Source: Diadema setosum
Taxonomy: Eukaryota > Echinodermata > Echinoidea > Diadematoida > Diadematidae
Assembly: GCF_964275005.1 (NCBI RefSeq)
Contig: NC_092696.1
Span: forward strand, 30,403,006-30,467,005
Direction of reading: 5' to 3'
Length of the DNA stretch: 64,000 nt
The notes beneath the pieces were generated by a model. It did no database searches and had not been told where the DNA came from. It saw only the letters and a program-made list of their open reading frames with translations. This document shows, in pieces, positions 1-11,956 of this stretch. Made by a program: the position numbers and the translations under genes. Positions within the stretch are counted from its first letter, which is position 1; each line of letters starts with the position of its first letter.

Positions 1-690
1 ACATAACGATTATTATGCGAGCGAGCGAAGCGAGCGACCTCGAAAATTTTGACATTTTACTGTCCCAAAACTGCCGGCTGTAGCTATATTTTTTCGCTTT
101 CGAAATTAAGGGGGGGGGGGGGCACCGTATGCAACTTGCTGGCAATTACTGGCAGCAACATTAGGAGAATAACATAAAAATTATAATATGCGAGCGAGCG
201 CAGCGAGTGAGCATGCAAATTTTGACATTTTAAAGTCCCCAAACTGCCGTTTGTGTAGCTTTTTTTTTTTTTTTTTTCCACTTTGGAAATTAAGGGGAGG
301 GGGGGGGGGGCGCACCGGGCGCAACTGCTGGCAATTACTGGTACCAACATCAGCAGAATGGCATAGAGATTAAATGCGAGTGAGCTTGAAAATTTTGATA
401 TTTTACAGTCCCAAAACTGCCGTTTGTGTATCTATACTTTTTTGGCTTTGGAAATTAAGGGGGGGGGGGGTGCAACGGGCGGAACTGCTTTCAATAACTG
501 GCAGTGACATCAGGAGAATAGCATAACAACTAAATGTGAGCGAGTGGAGCGAGTGAGCTTGAAAATTTTGACATTTTTCAGTCTCAAAACTGCCGTTTGT
601 AGCTATACTTTATAATAAGGGGGCGCATCGGGCGCAACTGCTGGCAATTACTGGCAGCAACATCAGGAGAATGGCAACGTTACAGCGACT
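1..690. repeat. Satellite array, left block (about 4 monomers)
   Basis: Four tandem monomers of about 160-180 bp. Each starts with a GCGAGCGAGCGA-type box, then AAAATTTTGACATTTTA, an AAACTGCCGTTTGTAG segment, a run of 7-13 G, and ends CAGCAACATCAGGAGAA. The family is the same as the large array near 22-26 kb but more diverged. Short open frames here only reflect the monomer period. The array begins outside the window. Confidence 0.9.
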
Positions 691-950
691 CTTTTTGCCG
701 TTTGGATGTTCTGAGTACACTGCGCACATCCTGCTTATATTCAGAATGTCAACCAGGAATCACGCTGAATCGCAATATTTTGTCGGCTCCGGACTTTTTG
801 CACAATGTTTCATGTTATCTACCTCTTTAATTATGGTTAAAAGAAATCTTAGAAAAATATCTTATTTCTTGATCCCCCTTTCATGTCGATTTCAAAAGCA
901 GTTTAGTAACCCTTGAATTACCATTTTGGTAAGTTTTTTATTTTATTTTT

Positions 951-1600
951 TTTTTTACTAGCGGATGCGGGGGGGGGGGGAGCTTGGCGCCCCCCCCCCA
1001 CACACACACTTAACAGGGATCGAATGTACCACTCTTATGCATGAAATATAAAGTATATATGAGGGAAGTGGCAGCAAAAATATGAAGACTTTTTGTTTTT
1101 GTTTTTGTTTTGTTTTTTCTTTTGCTTGACAGCCGACTTTTGGCGGAAAATCAGACCTTGAAAGAACGAGGAATTATTGTTGTTGTTTCGCTTATCTTTT
1201 GATTTTCTTTCTTCTTGACTGACAGGTGATTTTGACCCCCCCCCCCCTTTAAAAACGTAGCATAGCCTGAATAATGCCCAAATATATTCAATGAAATGGT
1301 AATATGGGTCTCCATTTCTTTGTATGTAATAATGTACCGGTATTATCTTCCTGTAGGTATTGTATTTTTCTATTTTCTTGATTTAAGTCAAAAAAGCAAT
1401 CATTCCAGAGGCATCGTTCTGTAATGATGGTGGGTGGGGGAGGGACTTGGAGTTGGAATATCTGTGCGAGGAAGTGGAGGGACCGAATGGGGGGGGGAGG
1501 GTGTGGGAGGGGGATACCCCCCTCTCAGACGAGAAAGATTTTTCATTTTCAGACCTGAAATTAAGCGATCTGGTGCACACTTCTGGTGAAACTTTGGATT
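951..1600 (+). repeat. Dispersed G-rich repeat block P, copy 1
   Basis: The block opens with a G run, AGCTTGGCGC, a C run and a CA run, then continues through ATATGAAGACTTTTTG to a second G-rich part ending near TTTTCAGACCTGAAATT. The same order of segments recurs at 21365-21835, and part of it recurs inverted at 27600-27915. No coding signal is seen. Confidence 0.75.
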
Positions 1601-1604
1601 TACA

Positions 1605-2010
1605 TGTTTACAATGTATAGACCTATACTATTTGACATTGTCAACGTCTGGGTCATAGCTTATGTCGATATTACTGTCTTTGCGAGCGCTTGAGAAAATT
1701 ATGTATACATTATCAAGACTATTCAGCTCTGTTACCTGTCTGGAGGCGGGCGTACGAACGTCATGCAATATGCCAAAATTGATGCAATCACATTTCTGCT
1801 TCCTCCATTTTCCCCCTCAAATTTCAAGGGGGGGGGGGGGAATGATTGTACAGGCCACCCCCCCCCCCTCCTCCATTTCAGGGGGGGGGGGATATATCCC
1901 CCCCCCCATCCCCCAGGGATTTACGCCCTTGGTGTGTGCGTGGGGGAGGGGGGGGGGAATGCACGGTGCAATGTGCGTCCCTCAAGAACATGCATGCATC
2001 CCCCAGTAAT
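1605..2010 (+). repeat. Dispersed repeat block Q, copy 1
   Basis: Homologous to 26500-26860: both share the ACTATTTGAC...GTCAACGTCTG start, GAGAAAATTATGTATACAT, a TCCTCCATTTT segment and several long G/C runs. The copy at 26.5 kb has an additional GCGAGCGAGCGA box identical to the satellite box, so the two families share sequence. Confidence 0.7.
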
Positions 2011-2317
2011 ATTGGAGGTGTTAAAAAAGGGGCATTGAATGCAAATAATTTGATATTAAATGATTTTAGACATTAAGTGTAAAATCTAAGTCGATACCTA
2101 GTTGAATCATTACAAAAAATCTTTCATTGCAACAACTTCCCATTTTCGTCTTGCACAGAATGATGCACTGCATTTGCGAATAAAATATTCCCACACCAGA
2201 CACTAGAGAACAGAACTAACTTAGGTCTGCTGATACTGGCACGTAATGACAGGGCTATTAGGAGTGTCGATCGTGGAAAAATTAGGAACTTTTCGTTTTG
2301 TGCGCCTCCGCCCAAAA

Positions 2318-2641
2318 AAAAAAAAAAAAAAAAAAAAAAAAGGAAGAAAAGAAAAAACCCGGATATGAATGGGTCTAATAATTATATTATCAAAACTCAT
2401 TCAAATTATTGCATATCATTTTATCTTCGAAATTTGTGGTCAAATCATGAGACAGAAAACAAGTAGCTTAACTTTGGAGGAATAAAAATTATTCACTTTC
2501 CGGAAATGAAAGTGGCAGCTTAAGGCTTTTGTTTTTATTTTAGTGTTAATAGTCTGGATCCCCCACCACACACACATATTAGCTTAAATTAACTTCAATT
2601 GTTAAGAACAAAAAAAAAAAAAAAAAATCAGAATTTTAGGC
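2318..2641. other. Poly-A tracts, no gene seen
   Basis: Contains A-runs near 2315-2341 and 2611-2627 and otherwise AT-rich unique sequence. Nothing with coding character is visible. Confidence 0.5.
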
Positions 2642-2804
2642 ACTGCATTGTGTAGCGTTTTTTCTCACTTTATTTTGGGAAAATAAGGAAGTTGATAATC
2701 TGGCAAAAAGCCGAAAGGTTCAGCTCCCCTCCCCTGCGCCGGAGAAATTGTGCTCGTATAACCAATGTTACTACTAGTAATAAATGTATGAAGCATCAGT
2801 ATAG

Positions 2805-3099
2805 CAGAGACTCCAACTCTCCCGCTTTCGACGGGAGATCTCCCGCCGAAAGCCCATTTTTGCAAAATCTCCCGTTCTCCCGCTTGAGATTTAAATTCTC
2901 CCGCTTGAAATGATTTCTTACTTAAGTTCATTGTATGTTGAAAAATAAGCCTCAGATAGCGCGAGAGAGCATCTAGAACCCTAGACCGCAAAGGACTTTT
3001 GCGCTCGTGATGTGCGGCGCAAGTTGGAGTGTCCCGTTTGCTAGGGGTTTCAGGCGGGAGAATCTCCGGATCAGAAGGTGCTTGGGGTTGGAGTCTCTG
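2805..3099. mobile_element. 295-bp MITE with 13-bp TIRs and 7-bp target duplication
   Basis: The left end CAGAGACTCCAAC is matched by GTTGGAGTCTCTG at the right end. Both are flanked by an exact AGTATAG (2798-2804 and 3100-3106). The interior has repeated CTCCCGC motifs and no open frame of note. A 7-bp duplication excludes Tc1/mariner (TA) and PIF (3 bp); the superfamily is left open. Confidence 0.85.
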
Positions 3100-3608
3100 A
3101 GTATAGTTAAGACTTAAGACCCCAATTTCATGAATTACTTTTACAAAAGATAATGGAGAGGGGAAGACCGGATAGATCGCCGTTTTTTGATGTAACGCCT
3201 GCCATGCATATGGAAAAGGGCGCAAAACAGCATTGGATAAGTAACCGACGCATTTTGTGTATAAACAAATGGGAGAACCTGACCCAGACCACACTCGTGT
3301 AGCCAGGGGGACGATGGGTGAGGTCGCCCCCAAAACGCAAAAAAAAAAAATGGAAAAGAAAAAACATGAAGAAAAAAAAAGGAGTAAAAAAGACAAAAAG
3401 GTGAAGAAAAGAAAGAAGAGAAGAAGTAGAAACGTCGATGCTTCGATAATACACAAAGCGCGTCACAGAATCGGTAAAGCATGCATTGCACACACATGTT
3501 ATGCATCATACACAATTTATGGTACCGCGTACAAGTTTACGGTATAATACCGGTAAACGGTGAACATTATGCGCAATGTATCTTCGCGATTCGGCCAGAA
3601 AGCAAAGC

Positions 3609-3611
<3 letters not shown>

Positions 3612-3644
<33 letters not shown>

Positions 3645-3645
3645 A
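3612..3645. repeat. (GA)n microsatellite
   Basis: Uninterrupted GA dinucleotides grading into AAAGAAAATG. Lysine/glutamate-rich frames around 3257-3690 are products of this purine-rich stretch. Confidence 0.9.
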
Positions 3646-3739
3646 AATGAACACAAAAGAAAGGAAAGGCGGAATTCAAAACGGAAATAAAAGCGGTAAA
3701 GACAGCTTTTGTTTCATTTTTTAACATCTAAACATTGTT

Positions 3740-3866
3740 GAAGAGGGGTGTTGAACAGCTCAAACACCTCCCTTTTGCCCAAGGGGGGTGTTTGAACACC
3801 TCAAACACCCCCATTTTGGCAAAGGGGGGTGTTTGAACACCCAAAACACCCCCCCCCCTCGCTACG
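3740..3866. repeat. Short tandem, partly palindromic GGGGTGTTTGAACACC repeat
   Basis: Three tandem units of about 48 bp, each with GGGGGGTGTTTGAACACC, a near-perfect hairpin, separated by a CCATTTTGGC-type spacer, and ending in a C run. Confidence 0.7.
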
Positions 3867-4702
3867 CCCTTGATAAGATGAATACATAGATGCAGGCGAA
3901 TATCCTTGATTATAGGGGTGTCATCATCACCTTATTGCCTACTTAAAGTACTTTAGAATACTTTGTTTTGTCAAACAAACTATTTTTATGTATTTTGAGC
4001 TGTCTCAGTGGTAGCCAAAACAAAGAAATACATTAAAATAACACAATCATTCAAAGTTGTGTGATACTGATGGCTGCTACGTACAGATCTAGTACCACGA
4101 CAACATAATAAGAAAACAAATTGTAGCCAAGCAGAGAGGGGGGGGGGGGGGGGTAGAGGAGAAGGGTAGAGGGGGTAGGAAGGAAAAGGGGAGAGGAGGA
4201 GGAAGAGATTTGACACAATAGATCAACATAAACCAGCAGAACTTGTATGGGATTAATACTTCCCATAGACTTGTGTGCATTGAGTGCATTCTCTATATAG
4301 GGCTCACGCGGGTAAATAATTCCCCATAGAAACGTGTGTTAAAATTCAAATTTCAAAAAATTCTGTAAAATAGCTGGGAGAAATGAGGTGTTTCAGCTTC
4401 ACTAACCTTATAAGTGAGATATACCCTTTCATCCATCATATTTTCAGAGTGGCTTCTTCTGCTCAAATTCTGTCCAAAGCCAGACTACGAGTTCTTGTCA
4501 CTCAAAAAATCACCCATTTTCCGTACACGTACCCAATGAAATATAGTCCACTCAAATTCCATCAGAAAAACTTTCATCTTCCTATCAAAATGCAGTGTGT
4601 AGAGGAATTCACACTCAATGTCTACAGCTATTCATTTTTTTGCCAAACTGCATCATTGATTTTTAATCAATTTTTTCTTTGTTTGTCTTGATATCTTTGG
4701 TA
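3867..4702. other. No gene; G-rich tract
   Basis: Contains a run of about 15 G at 4138-4153 followed by a GA/G-rich stretch to about 4205, which could form a quadruplex. The open frames opposite it are proline/serine artefacts. The rest is unremarkable AT-rich sequence. Confidence 0.5.
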
Positions 4703-5490
4703 TGTCACAAATGTACACATTAGTAGTTATGTACATGTATCAAGCCTGTATGCATGGTTGTTTTGATGTGTATGTACACGGGGTGACCAGATTAATGGAG
4801 AACATTCTTTATGATATAGATATAGTACATACAGGGTGACCAGATCAGTGGAGAATTTTCTACGTGGTATAAAATGTAGCTGCAGTACATGTATGCATCT
4901 GACAGGAAATACTTTATAGCTCACTCAATCTAGAATGATTTAACCCATTGCAGAATATTCTGGGAAGTGCTTACATATTTGGCTGAGTGAGGCACTGCCC
5001 TTGTAACCCAATGTGATTGGTAGATAAAGGGATAGCACAGTATTGGTGGATATGAGAATTGGGCTTTTAACTTTTTGCGAGATACCAAGAAAACACTTAC
5101 GAAATAGTACAGAGCATACTTTTAAGAGGAATTCAAAGTTTATTTGATGAAAATCGGGTTTGGAATGACTAAAACATCCAAAAACAAATTAAAACAAAGC
5201 GATCGTAATAAAGTGTGGGTCCCACACTTATTAGAATCACTCTGTTTTGGATATCTCAGCCATTTCAAAACCAATTTTCATCAAATAAACGTTGAATTCC
5301 TCATGGAATTACATGCTCTTTCATATTTCATAAGAGGTTTCTCATTATCTCACCAAAAAATGTTAGAAACCTGAAATTAGGTCTTAACCAAAACTGTACG
5401 ATCCCTTTAATTTTGGCAATGATATTATGCACATAGTTAGGCAGTGAGTCATCCAGGATTCCTGGAACTTGGACTTGCTAGTATGTTCAG
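4703..5490 (+). mobile_element. LTR fragment, 5' part (fossil Ty3/Gypsy-like element)
   Basis: Begins TGTCACAAATGTAC and is homologous to the LTR at 51857-53226. It is interrupted by a MITE at 5025-5409 and by a 10.7-kb element at 5491, after which the same LTR resumes at 16195. It is a broken solo piece with at least three nested insertions and no internal coding region attached. It is clearly older than the elements it hosts. Confidence 0.8.
5025..5409 (+). mobile_element. Fold-back MITE with TA target duplication, copy A
   Basis: Ends are AAGGGATAGCACAGT and ACTGTACGATCCCTT inside flanking TA, and the whole element folds into one hairpin centred on GTGGGTCCCAC near 5220. Comparison with the uninterrupted LTR at 52170 shows the insertion cleanly. 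The TA duplication and end structure fit Tc1/mariner. Copies B (about 11957-12317) and C (59294-59680) are in this window. Confidence 0.88.
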
Positions 5491-5743
5491 GGGTCCGTTT
5501 CATGAAGCTATCACATAAAAGCTATCACATAAATCTTAAAATGGCCAAGCCGCTCTTAAGCTAGGAGAGACTTTCACAGAGAAGTAAAAACCATTTCACG
5601 AAGTCTCTCCTAAGCTATGAGAGACTTTAATTTTTTCAATCGTCATGTTCGAGGGTAATACTAATTAACATATCATTAGCATATTATTAACGTATTCTCC
5701 CTATTGTGTTACATGCGGTGAGCACTCGCTACCTAGACATAGC

Positions 5744-5851
5744 ACGTATACACACAGTGTATACAGCGCAGAGGTAACAGATCTACGACGGAGGCAAGAT
5801 CCTGAAGGCTAAGTTGCATTCTACACCGCTACCAGTACATATTTCTATTAG
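5744..5851 (+). other. Exon-like segment with strong splice donor
   Basis: A stretch of balanced base composition ends at TATTA followed by GTGAGTAT, a strong donor. It could be the first exon of a transcript running into the later exon-like segments of the 10.7-kb element. No reading frame can be assigned. Confidence 0.25.
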
Positions 5852-7272
5852 TGAGTATATTTAAAGCTGTCTGCAATTAAAAAGTAATGCATGTGGATTC
5901 ATAATGTGATATTATTTGGATATATTTTTGTTCGAATCTTCTACAATTCTCCAAGGGCTAGCTAGATGTAGATCTAATCTTAACGGTAGTAGCGTTATCA
6001 CAATAGTCCCACGTAGGCACATCGCCGTTTGTTTGAATGACCAAATGGCCAGCTGAGTTAGGTAGTTTGTTAATGTTAGCATGGTAGGGTCTAGGGCTAC
6101 TACAACTTCTACAAGTAATAGTGGAATGTTTGTGGGTTGATTTTTAGCGTGCAGATATTTCATGAGAGCAATTGCCCGATTTGTTCATGTATGGGTGAAT
6201 TGCAGGTAACTTAAGGCGTGAATAGTGAAGGGATCGAAGAAGAAACCGGAAATTTCATAAGTAAAGAATTGGTCTGCATTTTATTATTAATATTATATTT
6301 TTGAAGACGTGTCTAACATTGAATAATTACACTGTCACTAGCTGTGTGGATAGTATTCAGAAGTGATACAAATTTTCTGTTTTGTGTCAAATCGACAGGA
6401 AAGATCTGGGTTTTTTTTTTTCAGTCTAGAAAATCTCAGGTTATTTTGTCCAACAGAATTATGGGCCTAGCCTAAGCCTAATGTTTTTTAGTTTAGGCCC
6501 TAACGTGAACTTATAGCGTTAGCATTTACACTACAGAGAACCAGCTGTACGTTATCTGTGTCATTGTTACGTTTACAAGTCCTAATGTTACTATCTAACG
6601 TTACTAATATAGGTCTACAACAAAAACTTGTAAAATACTAGGGGTTAGGGGTTATAACTGCGACCAGCCCGAACGCGAAGCACTGTGTACTGGTACAACT
6701 AACAGGGAGTGCCCTGGGGTTAGGGCCGGTAGTACTATCTGGAGAGTCCGACAGTGGTTAGACTAACTAGATCAAGTACGGTAGTAATAGTAGGGCCTAG
6801 TAGTAGTACGTAGATCCAGGTCTACACAGAATATGAATTGGAAACCATGGTTCAGATCTTGGTTCAGACTTGAAAGCTATCTTCAACAATTCTAAGTGCA
6901 TACAGCACTGTAATCGCAATGCATGTGTCACAATAAGATAGAGAATGATGTTTACCTAAATTCATTGGCATGGAACCTCTAGAATTCTACTGCTATACTA
7001 CCAGATGTCTATAGATCTAGAATCAAGTGGTATAGTGATCCTGAGTAGCACCTACTGACGTAGATACTACTTAACCAGTGTATACCAAAAGTATAACCAG
7101 ACTAGACCCTTTGCCTTGATATTCTTAAACATATTATCATTAACATAAGTAGGCCTATCACTCATCAGTAAGGAAGTTAATAGGTCTTCTTAATAGTGCT
7201 ATCTATCTAGGCAGTTAGTAGATTCTATAGGTCCATACTCCGATGCTAATACCGCTTACACAACTTCTTTTA
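5852..7272. other. AT-rich sequence without gene
   Basis: Intron-like or unique sequence with many TAGGCCTA- and CTAGAT-type words. No coding frame or repeat border is visible. Confidence 0.45.
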
Positions 7273-7433
7273 GCAATTTAACTGATGATGATGACATGAC
7301 AACAGTTGATGATCAGAGTCAGACTGTGGCTGCATCTCAGGCTGTAACTGTGATCAACCCCAATGTGAAGCCACAGTACAGCTGGTCCTACCAGATCTTA
7401 GGTAGATGTAGACCTTGCAACATGGATGCCTAG
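7273..7433 (+). other. Exon-like segment, possible acidic coding frame
   Basis: After a TTTTAG acceptor-like site one frame reads NLTDDDDMTTVDDQSQTVAA and continues with VINPNVKPQYSWSYQ before a TAG at 7431. Codon use looks coding-like and unlike the flanks. It might end by splicing rather than at the stop. No family is recognised. Confidence 0.35.
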
Positions 7434-7730
7434 CGACAAGATCTAGAACCTCAAGAAGTCATAATAACCTAAACTATAGGCTTACACATGTTGAATTGAG
7501 ACAACTCAAATACTAGTATTATGTCTTTTAATCATCCCCCCCCCCAAAAAAAATAATAATATAAGATCCTTTATATATTTAAACTGCAAAAACATGTGAA
7601 CTGATTTCAAATTTCATGCAGATTCTAGATATTGTGTGTAAAATCTTGTATAATCAAACAACAGTTTGAAAACACATTTTCTATTTTGTATTCACATTTT
7701 TAATTATAATGTTAGATATGGAACATCAGT

Positions 7731-7905
7731 CAGACTGCTACAATCAGACTTCTTCATCTAATAAAGCCCAGAGTCAGTTGCTGAACTTCACTGAACACAG
7801 AACCAAACTGCTGAACTTCCATCTTCTCCACAGCTAGACTGCTACTGAACTTCGTCGAGACTTACGATGTATCTACCAGCATGGTCACCTTCAACAGAAT
7901 GCAAG
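7731..7905 (+). other. Exon-like segment with repeated CTGCTGAACTTC motif
   Basis: Contains CAGACTGCTACAATCAGACT and three copies of a CTGAACTTC word. The same words recur at 8620, 9950-9990 and 12400-12445, always in stretches richer in GC than their surroundings. This suggests repeated, possibly exonic modules of one transcript. Confidence 0.3.
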
Positions 7906-8782
7906 TATTTTAGCTTATAATACTATTTTAGCAGACATCATATCTGTATATTTTCAAATACTACAATTGCAACATTATTTACATTTGGACATCAAATTGT
8001 CTCTGGATTTTTAGTTGAATAGTGTTAGACAGGAAATATTGAAAACAATGTTTGCTGTAATGTCCATCTTGGTAATTGAAAACAAACATTGTTATCCAGT
8101 GAATAGTGACCCTTCTAGAAACAACTGTTTTTTGCATTTTTTATTTCACTATCTGTAGAATATTACATACTGATCCAATTGAAAAGAGATAATTCATGGA
8201 AGGGGGGGGGTACCTGCATGTCTACATGTATCAAGCTCCTGAAACAAACTTTAGCAGTCACGTTATCTTAATAATGTAGGCCCTACTATGATTGTTTATT
8301 TACCCTCTCCCTTTTCTAGTATCAAAACCGCCTTATGCTCTTACAATGTTTGAAACAAGAATATTCGACATAGCTAATCATTTTAAACTGTGAAAAGTCC
8401 TATTTATAGCTTATGGATCAGTAGATACTAGTGAATTCATTCTTTCAAAATCAATGGTAGGGCTTTTCAATTTGATTGCTATAGCTTGTTATAGCAAAGG
8501 CAAAGCAACCATCTCTAACATACTTTCTAATGTCCCATGTCCTGCACTATTGTTTTGTTTGTAAGATATTAACTGTTCTTGTATATTGAATAAACTCCAA
8601 ACAGCCAAGGACCAGACAACATGTGAACTTCATCCACTTCAGAGTTAAGGACTGGGGGCAAGATGCAAATGGAAAAGTCAAGTGACAGTGTCATGGATAT
8701 TCCACCATCTTCATTTGGTGTGTTAAATGATTATTTTTAGCTATTGAAGCAAGTTGAGAAATCATGTTATCTTGATCATCTA

Positions 8783-9601
8783 CAGTTGGCAGCAAAATTA
8801 TTCAGCCCCTCTCTTGCATGTTGGACACTCTGGCATAATGAATTACATTATAACTGAGATCATTTTTAAATCATACAAGTGGTGATCAGATAGTTTGCTA
8901 CAAGTAAATAACAGATCAGTAGCCTTTGATTTGCATATAGTTACAAACTTTGATCATTCATGTATAAAGAGATATGGTCCAATGAGCACATTTATGGTCA
9001 TTTTCAGTCCTTTCAGTGATCACTGAAATGCTTCGTTGAATATGGTTTGTTCACTCAATGTTTTGATAGGTGACACAATATGATGGAATTTGATGTAGGA
9101 TTCTTAATATTTCAATTGGCATTTTTCGTTGTACAAAAATATCTAAATGAACTCATTTCTAGTGAAAGTTGCCACCATAGAGTTTGTACAGAGGTTTAGC
9201 CGTGATATTAATAATTCAAAGTTTAAGTCATGTCAAAATGAATATAACCCAATGAAATGCTAAGAGTTGTGCATAGAATGGCACGTGCATAGAATGGCAA
9301 GATACTATTTAAAATTCCATAAAAACAAAAGAAATTAATCGTTATCATCAGACCATAACACGTCATGCTTCAGTGATCACAGAAAGGTCTGAAATGACCA
9401 TAATGTGCTCACTGGACCTTATCTCTTCATGCATGAATGATCAAAGTTTCTAACTATATGCAAATCAAAGACTATTGATCAGGTAGGCATTTGTCATAAA
9501 CTATCTGTTCACCACTTGTTTATGATTTAGTAATTGTAATGTTATTTATTTTGCTATAGTGTCCATAATGCAAGGGGGGTGAATAATTCTGCTGCCAACT
9601 G
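8783..9601. mobile_element. Tc1-type fold-back MITE, 819 bp
   Basis: The left end CAGTTGGCAGCAAAATTATT and right end AATAATTCTGCTGCCAACTG are inverted copies. The inverted homology extends about 250 bp inward on both sides (for example the tracts near 8930-9010 and 9400-9490), leaving a spacer of roughly 320 bp. CAGT-starting ends with an AAATTATTC motif are typical of Tc1/mariner. No transposase frame. Confidence 0.8.
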
Positions 9602-9904
9602 AATAAAGTGAATGCTTGTTATTAATTTCCCCTCTCATTCATTACTAAAATTACCTCATACTCTTACAATTTGCTAACAGGGGCTCATTACATAGTGATT
9701 CAAACTTTGAAAACTGGCAATTACAACTTGTTGTTCACATAATATATCTTACAAAATTGATAATCATTAATGAACATTTTGTTATTATTGCTTGTTTTAA
9801 TAAAGATGTACACTCATCTCAAATATTTTCCAACTATCCCATTTGTGCATCCGATGTTTCTGTTTGTATGGTATTTAACTGTTCTTAAATTTGCACACCC
9901 AAAG

Positions 9905-10032
9905 GCCTGAAGAGAGCTGAACCTCACCAAGCCTTGGGACAGACAACTGCAGCTGAACTTCACCCAGGTCAGAGTCAGACTACAATTGGACTACAAACTG
10001 TATAGCAGCATCTTATCTACGACAGAACACAG
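9905..10032 (+). other. Exon-like segment with splice donor
   Basis: Stretch containing GCAGCTGAACTTCACCCAGG and CAGAGTCAGACTACAATTGG ends CACAG before GTATGC, a usable donor. It shares its words with the segments near 7.7 and 12.4 kb. The frame is uncertain. Confidence 0.3.
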
Positions 10033-10948
10033 GTATGCTTTTCTCAAATTAAACTTGAAAGTATAAAGATTTTACAAAATAAACAACTTGAATAACAGTT
10101 GAAAAAGGGCAACCTCTGTTGATGACATATCAGTTACAGGTAATTCGGTCTTTCTTATTTTAGCAATTATTGTAGACTTGGTGGACAAACAATGTCACCT
10201 CTATATGTGAACTGTTCCATACGAGAAATGAAGAAATTAGTGCATTTATACACCCCAGTTGGGAGTTGATTTAATGTTTATGTCTATATCAGCCACAATT
10301 GGGAATTCAGTACGGCTTACATTAGTTGATTAACGCACTGACATAGCAATGCAGCTGATTTATTGCATAACCCATTGAATCATCTTTCTGTTTATTTTGG
10401 AACCCCCAGCTTGCCTGACATAAGTTACAATCCTTTTTAAAAAGTCATGAATGTATAACGTTCTGTCAGACGAGTGTTTAAAGTCACAATCACATTCTCA
10501 TTCTGAGTCTGTGTCACACCTTTTTTGTTATCAGCAAGAATCTGCTACACTAATTCTTGTGTATGACATCCCAGACGATTTTCTTAGTTTTTTTTTCGTA
10601 GATGCTGTTAAACTGTTTCTAATATACTGTATAAGAAATTGCTGAAAAGTAGTTCTGTGTAATGATATGTGTGCCAGTCGTGTGTGTATTCATTCAACTG
10701 TAAGCCCACATATTTAACACTCTGTATAATGTCAGGCAGAGGGGATGAATGGCGTGTCATAAAATTTCAGTATGTAACCAATATTTGTTTTTCCATATTT
10801 GTATTTCTTTTTTCTTTCATATAGATTCTCAAGGCATGGAGCTTGCCGAGGGTGATGAAGACAGGTTGAATGCAACATATGATAGTTTTTACGGCTGTAT
10901 ATATATATATATATATATATGAATTTAATCTTTCAAAATCAATGTATA

Positions 10949-11050
10949 TACAGTGAAACCCCGTTATAACGAGGTCCGTGGGACCGCCAATATTGCCTCG
11001 TTATAACCGGTTCCTCGTTATAACCGTACGCACTAAAAACAAAGAAAACA
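10949..11050 (+). mobile_element. Pogo/Tigger-like terminal repeat, isolated
   Basis: TA followed by CAGTGAAACCCCGTTATAAC and CCTCGTTATAACCG repeats is the style of pogo-group Tc1/mariner ends. The opposite end was not found, although a related TCATTATAACGGACC word lies near 11670. Confidence 0.5.
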
Positions 11051-11189
11051 TAAGCATGGAGTCACATATACCAAGCAATCAAACTTATGAGCAGTCTTTG
11101 TGTTGTTATTACACAAGTAAATGGATCATTATTATTGAGAAAGGATAAAAAGGAATCATTTGTGAGTTGATACCAAAAGAATAAAAAAA

Positions 11190-11800
11190 AAAGAAGGGGT
11201 TGAAAACGCGTTCTTTGTTTTTCTTCTGAAAAATCTCTTCGCGTGTGTTGTGCATGCCTTCTCGAAAAGTGCACGGCAGGGTTGAATACGTAATCCTTTC
11301 TACACGTATCTCTTCCTCGTGTATTGAACCATTCTGAAAGAATGAAAATATCATTTGTGAAACACAGTATAAAATTTTAATAAACAAAATCACATTGTAT
11401 TAAAAACATGTGTTACTTTTTTTCTGAACATGGGTGCAAGCAGAGTAACATGCATTATTAAACTTATTTTACGCTGTGTGCGCCCAGCGGGATCGCGATG
11501 ATTACATTATTAATTATTTAGGCTGTATTCCATGATGTTTGCACCAGCAGGGGTTGAAAATGCATTTTGTATTTTTCTCCCCAAAATCTCTTCGCATATT
11601 GTACATGTGTCCTTGAAAGGTACACGACATGGTTGAATTCGTGATCCTTTTTACGACTATCTCTTCCTCATTATAACGGACCATTCTGAAAGAATGAAAT
11701 TATTCATTTGTAAAATACAGTGTGAAATAATATGAACATCACGATGATTTCATTAATTATTTCGGCTGTAATCTTTTACGTAGTATACAAATCAATGTTT
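11190..11800. repeat. Imperfect tandem duplication, about 350 bp unit
   Basis: GGGGTTGAAAA...CTCTTCGC...GGTTGAAT...ACCATTCTGAAAGAATGAAA at 11194-11350 recurs in order at 11550-11700, followed in both units by an ATGATT...TTAATTATTT..GGCTGTA segment. It lies directly downstream of the pogo-like end and may be its interior. Confidence 0.65.
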
Positions 11801-11956
11801 CACAACCATCAAAACAACTGGAAGTCGGAACTAACATGGAAAGGATTATGATTTTGCAGAGGTTGTGCTTTTCTAATATACAAATAGGTTAGAAGAGTCC
11901 ATCTGAATTGAGTTGTACATCATTTTAAATCTTAGAGTCTGCTCTTTCAGAAAGAG

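Noticed and set aside
2665-3515. 263-codon minus-strand frame with a Phe/Leu-rich N-terminus
   Set aside because: The hydrophobic part is the complement of the purine tract and the rest runs through the 295-bp MITE; no domain or coding bias.
3257-3690. Lysine- and glutamate-rich frames
   Set aside because: Products of an A/G-rich low-complexity stretch; the opposite strand gives equally long Phe/Ser frames.
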